From Podarcis raffonei (Eukaryota; Chordata; Lepidosauria; Squamata; Lacertidae): a DNA stretch of 64,000 bases. How positions within the stretch are numbered: position 1 is the first letter of the stretch; every line of letters begins with the position of its first letter. The notes beneath the pieces were generated by a model. That model was given only the letters and a program-made list of their open reading frames with translations, did no database searches and was not told where the DNA came from. The position numbers and the translations under genes are program-made. The stretch lies in NCBI RefSeq assembly GCF_027172205.1, contig NC_070614.1:33346001-33410000 (forward strand), in the 5' to 3' direction. Positions 24,201 to 36,163 of this stretch are shown here, one piece after another.

Positions 24201-25299
24201 TTTGTTTGTTTTGAGTATGGCAGACCAACACGGCTACCTTTCTGTAACTGGAATTATAGAAGAGAATATGTTTTGCAAAAAAGTTTACATTAGGGAACAT
24301 TGCAACCAAGCATGTGTATTAGGAGAAGTCCACAGAGAAATGTTCACAGGAAATTTATTGAAAGGGTTGCTGAGAACAAGATAGTGTATAAGAGTTGTGA
24401 GAGCTCCATACACTCATGAAGAAAGCTTACCTGTGGTGTCTTGAGGATTGCTGAAATGATGGCCATGTTGGCAGAAATTTCAGACATGCACCCTCCAATG
24501 AGACCTATCAGATTGTTCTGGTAGTCACACTTGAAGTTGGGCACAAACCTATCTTGTGTTGACAGAAGGCTTAAGGTAGCTTTATAGGTCATCCTTGCAG
24601 TGTAGTAGCTATTGAGGATGTGGAGTCCCAGAGAGATATTTGGTAAGATGTTGGGATTCTCATTGATCTCTTTGACAGCAAATGCAAAGGCCAGGATATG
24701 CTGGTAGTTCTTAGGCACTGAACTGTAATCAGAGTTACAGTCTGTTTAATAAAATAAGTGCTGCAGCTACAATAAGACAGCAACGGGGATTCAGTGCAAC
24801 GTGCTTGGTTTTTTGTTTTTATCACATCACTGGGGTAATGGAGGGAAGCTTATTAATGGTCTGTGAACAACAATATAATGTAGAATGTAATAGATCTATC
24901 AACGATTTTCAACTGTTACTGGGAAACCACATATCTGACATCAAAAGTAAATAAATCACAGTATTTCTTGATAATGCATTCTCAGTAACTATGAACTGAA
25001 CATATTACAAAGTAAGAGAGGGAAGAAGTAAGGTCTTACATTGGTTCATCAGTCATGGTCTCTGCAGGCTGTTCCAGGAAAGAGAGGCTATCATAAATAA
25101 AGAATATTTGAGAAACAATCCCACCGATGACAAGGTCCCCTGGCTGGTAAAATTCATGGGGAATAGGGAGAGGGTCGTGAAATATGCTGCAATTCATAAT
25201 TCCCCCCACACAAACAGTATGACACAGCAGTATGACAAGCAATGCCACTATCAGTACGGTCCTGTTGCCAAAACTTTCCCCCCAAATTGAGATACCCAT
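18492..25299 (-). CDS. Gene C: V2R vomeronasal receptor, complete, 895 aa predicted
   Basis: Six exons in coding order: 25299-25040 (260 bp), 24722-24431 (292), 23133-22255 (879), 21999-21772 (228), 21021-20895 (127) and 19393-18492 (902). All are open and in phase. Exon 1 starts [10 protein letters not shown] and carries a cysteine-poor variant of the pre-domain segment ([15 protein letters not shown]). Exon 3 has about two dozen residue changes against gene B, clustered in a loop after [13 protein letters not shown]. Exon 6 is residue-for-residue the same as in gene B. Exon 5 begins with ATG where B has GTG, a change at the splice boundary that does not create an independent gene. Intron 2 carries an inverted-pair insertion not seen in A or B. 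Transcription would run right to left, with the 3' end facing an exon 3 relic at about 18072-18337. Confidence 0.93.
23979..24252. mobile_element. Interspersed repeat inserted as an inverted pair, gene C intron 2
   Basis: A 274-bp insertion is flanked by a 13-bp duplication, ATTATAGAAGAGA, at 23966-23978 and 24253-24265; gene A keeps the empty site near 2833. Within it, 23978-24072 and 24111-24205 are near-perfect reverse complements (95 bp each) joined by a 38-bp loop with a further partial copy of the arm. The right end reads GGCAGACCAACACGGCTACC then CTGTAACTGG. I do not know the family name. Confidence 0.8.
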
Positions 25300-27120
25300 T
25301 TTTCAATGTGCAGAATTATATGTTTACCATCTGCAATATTATATAAGGCAATGCAGAAATATGTAGCTGTCCCATACAGAGATCAAATCTGCAAGCTTGG
25401 AATTGTCAGCACCAGGAAGCTCAGATTATACTTTTCGTATAATGATTTACTGGTTGATCTGTTAGGTAACAATTTTGCCATGCAATTTTGCCGTATCATT
25501 TCCCATCAGTATCCATATCCATATCCTGTGCTTTCTCGTCAATTTATTCACTAAAGCTGAGTGAGAAATATAAATTCCTTCCCTTTTATACAATTCTACA
25601 GTTCTTCACCTCTAGGCATCAATTACTTTAACTTGGATTGCAAAGGGGGGTGTTGTGTTGAGAATTCTTAGTCTGTCCTCTACCCCACAAAAAGGTAAAT
25701 TAGGTCAAGGGTGTGTAGGTCAGTGGAACTGTTAATCGATACAAAGCTAACACCCAATTTCTTCACACTAAGAATTGGAAGATGAGTTGGAGGAAACAAA
25801 GAGTTGAGGGTTACTCCTAGTACAATTTTTGCAATAAAACGGTGGCAGAACAAGCTCATGGAAGCTCTTCTGACCCAACAAATGCATGAAAGAGCAATGC
25901 CTCTTCCTAGATCCAGTTTGCAGCATGAAGACTTTATAGCTTTTTTTGGATATTCGTTGTTATTCGTGTTTACGGGCTCCAGACATCAATTAAGTCAGAG
26001 GATGGAAACCAGTAATTTTGACAATGTCAGGGATGGCAAAAATTTCCCCAGTGAGGTAGACTTTGTCATTTCATCAAGCATGACAAAAGTACTACAAATC
26101 TCTCCACCCCGAGAAAGTATTGTAATTCCTGAATTAAACCATTCATCCTTCATGTTCTTACTGGGCAACTGCAGGTATTAAGGGCAACAGAAGTACTATT
26201 TCGGCAATATGAGTACTGTATGGTATCTTGGTTAATTCAAGCTTCACCACTACCTTGGCATTGGATTGTTGTCAGTGGTAAAGGAGTGGACTGAAGTCCC
26301 AGATTTGTTTATTAACTGCAATAGACACGTGGATTCTGTGTAATTGAAGTGATCATGCAATTGAAACTACAATTCAACAAGTAGCCAACTTGCAACCCAT
26401 ATTATCCACATGGAATGATCAGAGACCGAGGTGACATTGAGAGCACAATGTGATTTAGGGATATATTGGAGATATATAGGACTGAGGTACAGGATTATGG
26501 AGCTTGTACAAACCTTTAATGTTTAAAATTGAATCCACCCACACTAATACACAGACTGGTAAACAGAAACATATATTTAATCAATTAATATTTAATGAAG
26601 GAACATAATATCCTGATATGATTTTGGAGGAGAATATGAAATAATTGCCTTCTATAGACTATAATTAGAATGCATAACACATGATAGAAGAAATTATCAA
26701 CAGAGCCTTCCATGATGGATTTGGAGAAATGATTTGACAAAGTTGGAGATTTACAGATTAAACCTGTTAGGGGACATATTTCCAAGAAATATACATAGTA
26801 TACTGTAAACCTTTTATTGTGACAGAGCCCAAAAAGAAGTTTCAAAACATTTGTTGAGTGATTATAATGGAATAGTGGGAAATACTGGATTATTGCTCTT
26901 TCCTTTCTTCTTATTTGGTGCTCCCTGTTATGCTCATCCCATGTAGAGGAGAACTGCTGAATGTGAAGATCAGCATACATACAACAATTCTTAAAATAAA
27001 GTGCTATCCTGCTTCTGATGGTGCATGAGTTTCTTCCATCAGAGAATATTAACTGCAAATCCCAATTTCACTTGTCAAAACAGATTCCAGCAATACTATC
27101 AATAGCCAAAGTTAGGTTTT
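25300..27120. other. Upstream region of gene C
   Basis: Paralogous to those of A and B but more diverged. Similarity ends near 26850, after which the sequence leads into a Sauria SINE instead of a MITE, exon 3 relic and exon 6 block. Confidence 0.6.
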
Positions 27121-27170
27121 GTTTTCCCAGTTGAAAACATGTAATGTTGATATTACATGTTGTGATATGA

Positions 27171-27532
27171 GGACACGGGTGGCGCTGTGGTCTAAACCAC
27201 AGAGCCTAGCGCTTGCCAATTGGAAGGTCGGCGGTTCGAATCCCCACAACGGGGTGAGCTTCCGTTGTTCGGTCCCAGCTCATGCCCACCTAGGAGTTCA
27301 AAAGCACGTCAAAGTGCAAGTTGATAAATAGGTACCGCTCCGGCAGGAAGGTAAACGACGTTTTCCGTGTGCTGCTCTGGTTTGCCAGAAGCGGCTCAGT
27401 CATGCTGGTCACATGACCCAGAAGCTGTCTGTAGACAAATGCCGGCTCCCACAGTCTATAGAGTTAGAGGAGCACACAACCCCAGAGTCGTCCTCAACTG
27501 GACCTAACGGTCAGGGGTACCTTTACCTTTAC
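27171..27532 (+). mobile_element. Sauria-type SINE, gap between genes C and D
   Basis: Begins GGACACGGGTGGCGCTGTGG, contains the B-box-like GGTTCGAATCC at 27234 and ends TACCTTTACCTTTACC. Full length. I could not identify a clear target duplication. Confidence 0.88.
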
Positions 27533-27668
27533 CGTTGATATACAGTATGTAAATCAGATCAAAATAGGGGTTTGACCTGAGTTAATGTGTGTCCAGTACA
27601 ACTGTATTCACAAGAAAGGTGCATTTGAGCAATGACTTCTATCTTTTATAGCACTAACACTAATAATC

Positions 27669-28028
27669 CCAGTTTCAAGTAGCTAGCCATGTTGGTCTGC
27701 CCTACTCAAAATAAATTAAAACAATTCTTTAAAAAAATAGTTTAAAAGACTCTTCTTAAAAACCTAAAAACTCCTTTAAAAGAATCAAGTTTTCAAAAAA
27801 AGGCATATGGTCTAAGAAAGTCTCTAAAAGAATCCTTCTAAAAGATTTTTAAAATTATAAAGTAGCACCTTAGAGAACTGAGTTTTTTTAAGTATAAGCT
27901 TTCGTGTGCATGCACACTTCTTCAGAGTCTGTATCTCTAATAAGACTTGATTCTTTTAAAGGAGTTTTTACGTTTTTAAGAGGAGTCTTTTTAACTATCT
28001 TTTTAAAGAAATGTTTTAATTTATTTTG
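27669..28028. mobile_element. Second inverted-pair insertion of the same repeat family, just 3' of gene D
   Basis: A 360-bp insertion is flanked by a 10-bp duplication, ACTAATAATC, at 27659-27668 and 28029-28038. The left end, CCATGTTGGTCTGCC, is the reverse complement of the right end of the element in gene C. Arms at 27707-27789 and 27946-28028 (83 bp each) are reverse complements. The centre retains TTTCGTGTGCATGCACACTT, also shared with the other copy. It ends about 70 bp from the stop codon of gene D. Confidence 0.75.
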
Positions 28029-28101
28029 ACTAATAATCTCGTGGTATGGACTTCCAGTGAATTTTAAAGTGAGAATTATAAAGAAATGAACTTACATTCT
28101 C

Positions 28102-31100
28102 TCACTTTTTTCTGGACATTATTTGCTCTCTGTTGTTCAGCTCAGGCCTGCACAAAATTATGTAGCATTTAGGGGAAAAGATGCAACCCAGTAATCCAGC
28201 ACTGGAGCATAAGATGGAGAAGATCTCCACAGCCACCGTGTATTTTCCTTTGGTGCTCAGGTAGGTTGGAATAAAGGATAACCACACACTGCAAAACACC
28301 AACATGCTGAAAGTGATGAACTTGGCCTCATTGAAGCTGTCAGGTAACTTCCTGGCAAGAAAAGCCACAATGAAGCTGATTATGGCCAGGGAACCCATAT
28401 AGCCCAAGACACAGTAAAACATGGTCTCTGAACCCTTATTACATTCTAGTATGATTTTCCCATTCAATGAGTGCATGTCTGAATCTGGGAAGGGAGGGGA
28501 AGTACACAACCACAGAGTACAAATGCTAGCTTGAATGAAGGAGCAGAAGAGGACAATTGAATTTGCCAGTCCTTTTCCCACCCATTTTCTCATCCCAGAT
28601 CCTGGTTTAGTTGCCATGAATGCCATAACTACAGTGATTGTTTTTGCCAATACACAGGAAAGAGCCACAGAGAAGACCATGCCAAAGACCATTTGGCGTA
28701 GAAGGCAGATCTCTTTTCTTGGCTGTCCAATGTAGAGCAAAGCACAGAGGAAGCAAAGAAGAAGGGAGATAAGGAGGATATAAGTGAGGATCCGGTTGTT
28801 GGCCTTGACTATGGGCGTATCCTTGTGCTTCATGAAACTTCCAAGCACTAGAATTGTGGTAAAAGAAAAAGAAATTGCCAAGATAGTCAAGATAATCCCT
28901 AAATTTTCTTTGTAAGAGAGGTAGCTTAAAACTTTGGGAATACATTGACTTTGATCCTTGCTGGGATACTGGTCTTCTGGACATTTCATACAAGCATCCA
29001 TATCTGATGAGAAAATGAAAAGCTGGTTATTTCTAGAAATTGACCAATGTTTATCTGAACAGCCAATTACAAGAGTCCCTTTTTTGTCTTCCTGAATTTC
29101 TTCTAACCACTCAAGGGAAATCTCTCCTGTTAGTGAGAGTAAACCTTTCTGTGTTCACGTATTCCAGTATGATGGTATTACATGGGTTGTAATACTTAAA
29201 TGTCCCACCCCCGCTGTGTGATAGAAAGAGACATTGTACAGCAATTTAGTTTAAGATAAAGAGGACTGGGTCTGGTTGATCCTTGGAAGGTTTGCATGCT
29301 TAATGACAAGCTAAGTTATAGAAGAGAGACAGGTTTTGATGGGTAATTAATAAGTTGCTCCTTAAAAAAGGAATGTGGCCAGTTAGTAATTCATTAACTT
29401 AAATTCTTATTAAATCCATCTTTACCACTTGAAGCACAGGTGGTCTTAATTGTCACTTTAAAGAAAAGGTTAAAGAATTTCCCCTTTGTATTGTGAACTA
29501 TAGCCATAAAATTATTAATAAAGTGTTAATATGCTATGGTATCACAATTTCTTAATATCTCTGAACATTATGCCTCCAACCTTTATGAAGAGAGACTGTG
29601 CCTTCTGGACACAGAACACAATCATAGCAGCAAAATTTATCTGTTTCCTTCTTTTTCCTGCTGTAGCCAGGATAGCAATAGTCATTACACAGAGAAATAG
29701 GCAGCACCTGCAGAGAAACAAAAAAGAGAGCTTAGGAATAAGAGATAAGTCTTCTTTAGTATCACGTGAAAGGGAGAAAAAAATAGAATCAAACACCGCT
29801 TGCTCATGAATGGTTCATTCAAATGCAAGCCCCCAGCAACCTATACGACCAGAGGGAACATTAATGAGTATGTCAAACAATAAACTTTCCCTTTTATATA
29901 CTCAAGTATTTGTAGCTGTGTCACACCTGATTAAAGCTTGGATGCCAAACAATTTGATCATCATAAATGGTTAATTCTTTGCCCAGAGGAGCCTGTGGTT
30001 CCAGTTTTCCAACCTTGATTCGAACCACTGATCCATTGTGAAACATCAGCCAGTTTGTAACATCAAAGCCAGTAACTTGTTCAGCATTTTCATCAAAGCG
30101 CACAGTGTCTCCAGCACTGTTATTGATTACGATACTCTTTAGAAACTGATGCACCTAGATTGAAAGAAAACATGAACAAAGGGAAAGCTAGGTATTGTAA
30201 GTATTTAAGTGAGGATCACAAGCATCTCTCTTAGTCACCTAAAAACAAGCAAACATAGTGACTCAATAGGCCTTTGGTGTCATTTGGGTCCCTTTGATCC
30301 AAAACAGAGCAAAAAGAAAGCCAGACATATTTATTTATTTTTAATGGAATTGTATTCCTCAAAATTGGAGCGCCTTGGGAACAAAATCTACCCTGGTTTG
30401 GTTAAAAAAAGTTTTGAGTTGTAATTACCTGCCATGACTGTACATTCTGAAATGCCAGTCTGTCTCTTCTCAATCTTCTGAGTTTCAAGTTGGATTTATA
30501 TATTGCATGCAAAGCATGTGCCACAGCATATACAGCATTGTAGACATTGTAGCTGTGGCCTGTTGCCTTCATTTCAAATAAAATTCCAGGAATGTCTTCC
30601 AATTTCTCCATCCCAGTACAGCCTTTCTTCTCCTCTTCCTCCTGCCCCTTAGATATTTTTAACGAACAGCTGAATGACTGTTCCCAGAAGTCCTGAATAA
30701 AACCATCTCTTTCAGTCCAGGAAGGCCTTATAATCTGAATAAACTCATTAAATCCTATCAGCTGGTTTGAGTGAACAGTGAAGGTCATAGAGCCATGAAA
30801 TGTTTGTATATCCCAGAGTTTCTGAAGAGAATGTGATGCAAAATCCCAGTGGGATGTAACAATCCAGACTTTACACAAAGGTGGCAGTGAAAAGAATGGT
30901 GCTGCCAACAGCAAAATTCTCAAAACCATAAAGGAAGGAGGTTCTCCATAAACAAACATTATATTGGCTTTTCTCTCAAAGACAATTTTATAGCTTTCCA
31001 TACGTTCAAAGCCCAGTTTTATCATCTCATCCACATAATTCCACTTTGGCATTTTTACTATGAAATCATAGCATACACCATTCTGGGAAAAGATTGGCAG

Positions 31101-34100
31101 AATTGTCTGTAAAAACCTGTCCCCTCTGTCATCATCCACAGCCCAAAGCCCAATCCATGTCCACCTGAAATGCTGAAGTAACTGCACAACTCCCTTGTGC
31201 TGGTACATTTCATTTGGGACCATCTGGTACAAAAATGGAAAGAGTCTTTTGGCACCTTGTACTGGCAGAAATGATCCATAAGTGAGCTGTTCAAATGGAA
31301 AAGATAATGTTATGCCCCTGAATCACAAAGTTGCAGGGAAGCTGTGGGCCATCAAAAACATTACAAGATAATTCATTATAATTGCAGAGAATCCAGTAGG
31401 CTGACATGTTCAACATCCTGCTTAAAGGTAAAGGGTAAAGAGACCCCTGACCATTAGGTCCAGTCGTGACCGACTCTGGGGTTGCGGCGCTCATCTCACT
31501 TTATAGGCCAAGGGAGCCGGCGTACAGCTTCCGGGTCATGTGGCCAGCATGACTAAGCCGCTTCTGGCAAATCAGAGCAGCACACGGAAATGCCATTTAC
31601 CTTCCCGCCGGAGCAGTACCTATTTATCTATTTGCACTTTGACATGCTTTCGAACTCCTAGGTTGGCAGGAGCAGGGACCGAGCAACAGGAGCTCACCCC
31701 GTTGCGGGGATTCGAACCGCCAACCTTCTGATCTGCAAGTCCTAGGCTCTGTGGTTTAACCCACAGCGCCACCCATGTCCCTAAAGACTCTCCTCCCTGG
31801 AAGAGAGGGGAGTGGTTGTGGGCGGGAGCCCGAGCTCCGCCCCTGGCCGGGGGCCTTAGCCCCCGCCCCTCCTCACCTGGCTGGCGCCCACGCCCACCGG
31901 AGGCAGCCAACCAGGTGTCTCCGGGGGGCGTGTTTAGCAGCTTAATGCTGCGGCTCCAGCTCCGCCTCCTCCTCAGTCATCGTCGTCCCGCAATTGGATT
32001 CATGTGTGTCAAGGGCTAGGTGTGGCCATCGCCTATGCTATCTACCGTGGGTTATTCCGTTAAAGGAATCTGGCGGTCGTGTATTCCGTCCGATGCCTGC
32101 TTGGCGGGAGGCCATGGCACGACCCTCGGTGACATCAGGGGTGAGCCTATAGTTGGATTAGCATCAACAGGCTCCACCTACTGTTGAATAAACCCACCTC
32201 CTATAGTCATCCAATGCCTAAGCCAATACCTTTTCACTGCTGTAATCAATAAAGTTGTGGCCTTTTCTTGCCCATTAACCTTATATCACGTGTCCTTGTG
32301 TGTTTATTTCACATAGCGGGGGTCGGGCCCTCGATCCACAACATCCTGCTTACAATCTTAGAATTGCAGAGTTTGGGTCCTATGGTCTGGGAGGAGAACA
32401 CAAATTTGTTCAGTGGCCAACACCTGACCACCCCCTTAAATAGGCTAGGGGTGGGCTGCTTTCAGCCCCAAGCCCCAGCTTCTAATTGGCTGAGTCGGCA
32501 CTGCTCGCTCTTACCTGAGGATCTGATGCAGCTAGGGGTGGGCAGTGCCAGCCATCCCCTCCTCTGGCCACACCTGGAAGAGGGCAGCCTCCCTGAACCA
32601 CCACTGCTGTGCCATGCAGCAACTGCCACAAACCCGGAGTCCCAGGTGAGCAGATATCCAATTTGACCCTTCTGGACTTTTCTTTTTAATATATGGTGTG
32701 ATGTGGAAGTGAGGGTGAATCTTTGATTTTGGTGTGCTTCCCTAGGGCCCGGGGGAGCAGGTTCAGATCTTAGAGGAATGAAACTAAACAATCACCAAAC
32801 AATTATTGAAATATACCCCACGGCACTGCTTTCCTACAGAAGACTCACATTTGGAATACTAACTCATTAAAAGACTTGAAAGATAGCTGCCCCATATATC
32901 TTATTATATGAAGGAGAGTTGGAAGAAAGCCCAGAGCCTGGAAGATAAAATGCTGAAAGACGAGGCCACTGAGGGGACTGTGCTGAAAATTAATTGAAGG
33001 ACAACAACACAGAATAAACTGCCTCCTGCGTGTTAATAGAAATATGGATTTGTTGGACATGACAGAGAGTCATATAGCGGGGACTGTGAAGATAAAACAA
33101 TGGGTTAAGATCGGACTTTATGAAACTGGAGGAACAAATGAAAGAGACTTTCTCTCGACATCCAGAACACAGGAAGTCCTCCTGAAATTTATTTAATTAG
33201 GAATGTATAATTGGCCTTATTGTTTGTATTATGATGTGGCAAGATTTGATTTGATTCATTACCAATTGGAATGTTATTAATTGAAAATTAATAAAAATTA
33301 TTTACGAAAAAGGAGAGAAGAAAGTAGCTTCTTGAAGGTTAGATGAAATGGTTCTTGAAGATGGGATCCTCCATATTCCATCCCACTCATTGCCATTGAT
33401 TTCTTTGCCTAATTCAGTCTAATTCAGTCTCCCATACTATGTGTAAACGCTTTGCATTTCCCATGTAATATTCCACAAATCAATGAAACCATACCTTTCA
33501 TATCACAATGGGATTCAATACACCTTGATTCAAATACCTTAAAAGAATGAGATTCTTCCCCTCTTTCTTCAACATCTTTAGCAATGTATTAACAATATTG
33601 GAGAAGCTGGAGCCAATTAGGGTGCAGATCTTTTAGATTTTCCTTTAACCTTTCTTTGGTTATTGCTCTGCATTTACATGGTAAATCTCAAACTCCATAT
33701 AAACCTTTGTTTTCCCATTCTTTATATTGCCAATATTTATATTATTGTCTAAAAGCAGGGAGTTAATGGGGATGTTTCAAGGGCCAAAATTTTCCCTTGA
33801 TTTGAAATGTTGTGCAGTAGTTTGAGATTCCCAGTCCTCCCTTAGACCTGTGCCTATATAGCATATACACTGTATGTCAGCAGCCTTGAAATGGACACAA
33901 TATGTCACATGAGGTCTGAGTAGCACAAACAAAATTCAGCTATTAGTTTTAGTACCTTGGAAGCTACTGTTTCATTAATTCAGCCTGATATTTAGATTTT
34001 GTTCAAATGTAACCAGAGCCATGAGCAGGGAACTTTTTGTTATGGTGTCCAGTTTATGGTACTCTTTCCTGAGTAAGATTCGCTTGCTGTCCCTTGCTCC

Positions 34101-36163
34101 TGCTAGCAAATCTTATAAGTAACTTTAAAACTTTGATTTTATTTGTCCAGGCCTATTTAGATGATTGCTCATTGTCTTTTGCTGATGTTTTTAACTGTTG
34201 TAATATTATTGTTTCATGATTCTTATTGGACTTTCATACTGTTAGCTGCCCTAGGCTCCCAGTAGAGGATTAACAGAGTATAGAAAGTGATATAAAGAGA
34301 TAAATAGCTAGATCAATCATTCTTAGACCTCTTTCACACGTACGACTACTGTCATGTATACTACATACTATAGAAATTTATACTTTGCATTTTGAGCTTT
34401 ATACCTATCCTTAGAAATGTTAATAACCTTTCCACTTTTTATCAGATACAGATTGATATGGATTACTTCCAACCTTATACCTGAGTCATTGATAACATTA
34501 TTCAAAATTTCAGTTCCAGCTCATAATAGAGCTTCTTTTTTTTGGGGGGGGTCCAGTTTGACCTCCTTCCACTTTGATGTTAAGTCTTTGATGAGCAGTA
34601 AACGAATACTATCTTCTAATAAGCTGTCTATCCACTAGATCAGAGGTTTTCAACCTTTTTGAGTCCATGGCTCCCTCGGCCAGCTACATTCTCTGAGCTT
34701 CAGAGTCCACTTATGCCACCCCTTGCCTGCAGAGCCAGCAGCCCACCACCCCTTTTTGAACACCCTCCTTTGTGGAGAGTTCCCTCAGCCTCTTTTCCTC
34801 TCTCCTCTCCTTTGGTTTTGTCTGGGCAGCTGCTGCCACTGCTCCTGGTCTCTGAGTCACTCCCTAACCAAAGTAAAGTGCCTCCTCACACTGACTTATG
34901 GGGAGCCTTGGGAAGAGGATACCACCCTGCCTTAGTAGCCAGATGGAGACTGGACCAAGCTGAACATGAGGCATACAGCCACACAAGCCTTTGGGAGGCA
35001 GAGATGCCAGAGGGTATCAGAGGAGGGAGGGACAGAGGTGAGTGTTGCCCACAGCACCCCTGACTATCATTCAAGGCACTCCAGGGTGCCATGGCACACT
35101 GGTTGAAGACCACCACACTAGATGATACTATCACTTAGCCTTCATTTAATCTATTTTTTAACCAAAATATAGCAGGACACATTTTCAAAACTTTGTTGAA
35201 ATCTAGATTTTGTGTCACAATTGTGAAATCTCCACACACTCATGCACACAGCTTACCTGTGGGATCTTGTGAATTGCTGAAATGATGGCCATATTAGCAG
35301 AGATTTCAGAGATGCACCCTCCAATTAGAGCTATCAGATTGTTATGAATGTGACACTTAAAGTTAGGGACAAACCTATGTTGTGCAGAAAGCAGGCTGAG
35401 TGTGGCCTTATAGGTCATCCTTGCAGTGTAGTAGCTATTGAGGATGTGGAATCCCAGAGATATATTTGATAAGATGTTGGGATTTTCATTGATCTCTTTG
35501 ACAGCAAATGCTAAGGCCAGAACATGCTGGTAGTTCTTTGGTACTGAACTGAAAAAAAAGTACAGCCTGGTTTAGTAAAACAACATGAACAGCAAACCCA
35601 AATTATTCAGATTCATTGTTCCTACGAATGAAACATGATGGTATCCTATATACATGATAATATGAAATGAAAAATTTTAAAGACAAGAAAACTGGATATA
35701 TGGGGGGAGGGGGAAGGCAGACAAATGATTGTAATAAATGATTTAAGTATTTTTCTGCAGTTATTCTGCAGATGTGCTAAAAATACACAGGGTGCATTAA
35801 TTGTAAAAGTACATAAAGAACAGTATTTCTTAGTGATATGTCCTCAGTAATTATGGTCGCTGTATATTTTAGAATGAGAAAGGAAGAGAGAATAATGGCT
35901 TACACGGGTTCATTAATCAAGATCTGTGTAGGCGGTTTGATGAAATTGAGGCTATCATACAGGATGACAACTTGAGAAACAATCTCACCGATGATAAGAT
36001 CTCCTGGCTGGTAAAATTCATGAGGAATAGGGAGGGGATCATCATATATACTGCAATTAATGGAATGTTTATTGTATACAGTATGGCAAAGCAGTATGAG
36101 AAGCAAAATCAGAAGAAGTATGATCCTATTGACAAAACTTCTCTTCCCCATGTATATTTCCAT
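28102..36163 (-). CDS. Gene D: V2R vomeronasal receptor, complete, 888 aa predicted
   Basis: Six exons in coding order: 36163-35904 (260 bp), 35548-35257 (292), 31286-30429 (858), 30154-29927 (228), 29707-29581 (127) and 29003-28102 (902). The frame can extend upstream to another ATG at 36190, but [10 protein letters not shown] at 36163 gives exactly the 260-bp exon 1 of genes A-C and is preferred. Exon 3 is 21 bp shorter than in A-C, the loss falling in the loop before [12 protein letters not shown]. The cysteine-rich domain reads [17 protein letters not shown]. The seven-helix exon ends with [17 protein letters not shown]. This receptor is clearly diverged from the A-C group. Intron 2 is almost 4 kb and contains a composite SINE insertion and a hAT-like element. 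Confidence 0.92.
31425..31782 (-). mobile_element. Sauria-type SINE, part of a composite insertion in gene D intron 2
   Basis: Full-length SINE in minus orientation, tail at the left (AAAGGTAAAGGG) and tRNA-like head at the right (CCACAGCGCCACCCATGTCC). The duplication of CAACATCCTGCTTA does not close at its own head but 556 bp further right, at 32339-32352, so it was inserted together with the adjoining GC-rich sequence. Confidence 0.88.
31783..32338. mobile_element. GC-rich block co-inserted with the Sauria SINE; possibly LTR-derived
   Basis: This block is GC-rich at the left (CCCCTGGCCGGGGGCCTTAG) and holds AATAAACCC and CAATAAAGTTGTGG signals near 32190 and 32245, an arrangement reminiscent of a retroelement LTR on the plus strand. 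No coding motif is visible. It ends exactly at the second copy of the 14-bp target duplication, so it is part of one insertion with the SINE. The family assignment is inference. Confidence 0.4.
32780..33315 (+). mobile_element. Possible L1-derived fragment, gene D intron 2
   Basis: The stretch ends with AAAATTAATAAAAATTATTT and an A-rich tail, like a squamate L1 3' end, and has a purine-rich, low-CpG composition on the plus strand. I see no coding motif, and the left limit and identity are guesses. Confidence 0.3.
34641..35115. mobile_element. hAT-like non-autonomous DNA transposon, gene D intron 2
   Basis: Eight-base target duplication CACTAGAT at 34633-34640 and 35116-35123. Terminal inverted repeats read CAGAGGTTTTCAACC at the left and GGTTGAAGACCACCA at the right. 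The inner 475 bp contain no transposase motif. Duplication size and the CAGnGGTT terminus fit the hAT superfamily. Confidence 0.85.

Noticed and set aside
27171-27250. tRNA-like sequence with A- and B-box motifs.
   Set aside because: It is the head of a Sauria SINE; it continues into the SINE body and tail and is repeated four more times in the window.
32268-32791. Plus- and minus-strand frames of more than 100 codons in gene D intron 2.
   Set aside because: They follow GC-rich sequence around the composite insertion, show no motif, and overlap each other on opposite strands.
34659-35063. 134-codon plus-strand frame rich in Pro and Ser.
   Set aside because: It lies entirely within the hAT-like non-autonomous element, which carries no transposase.
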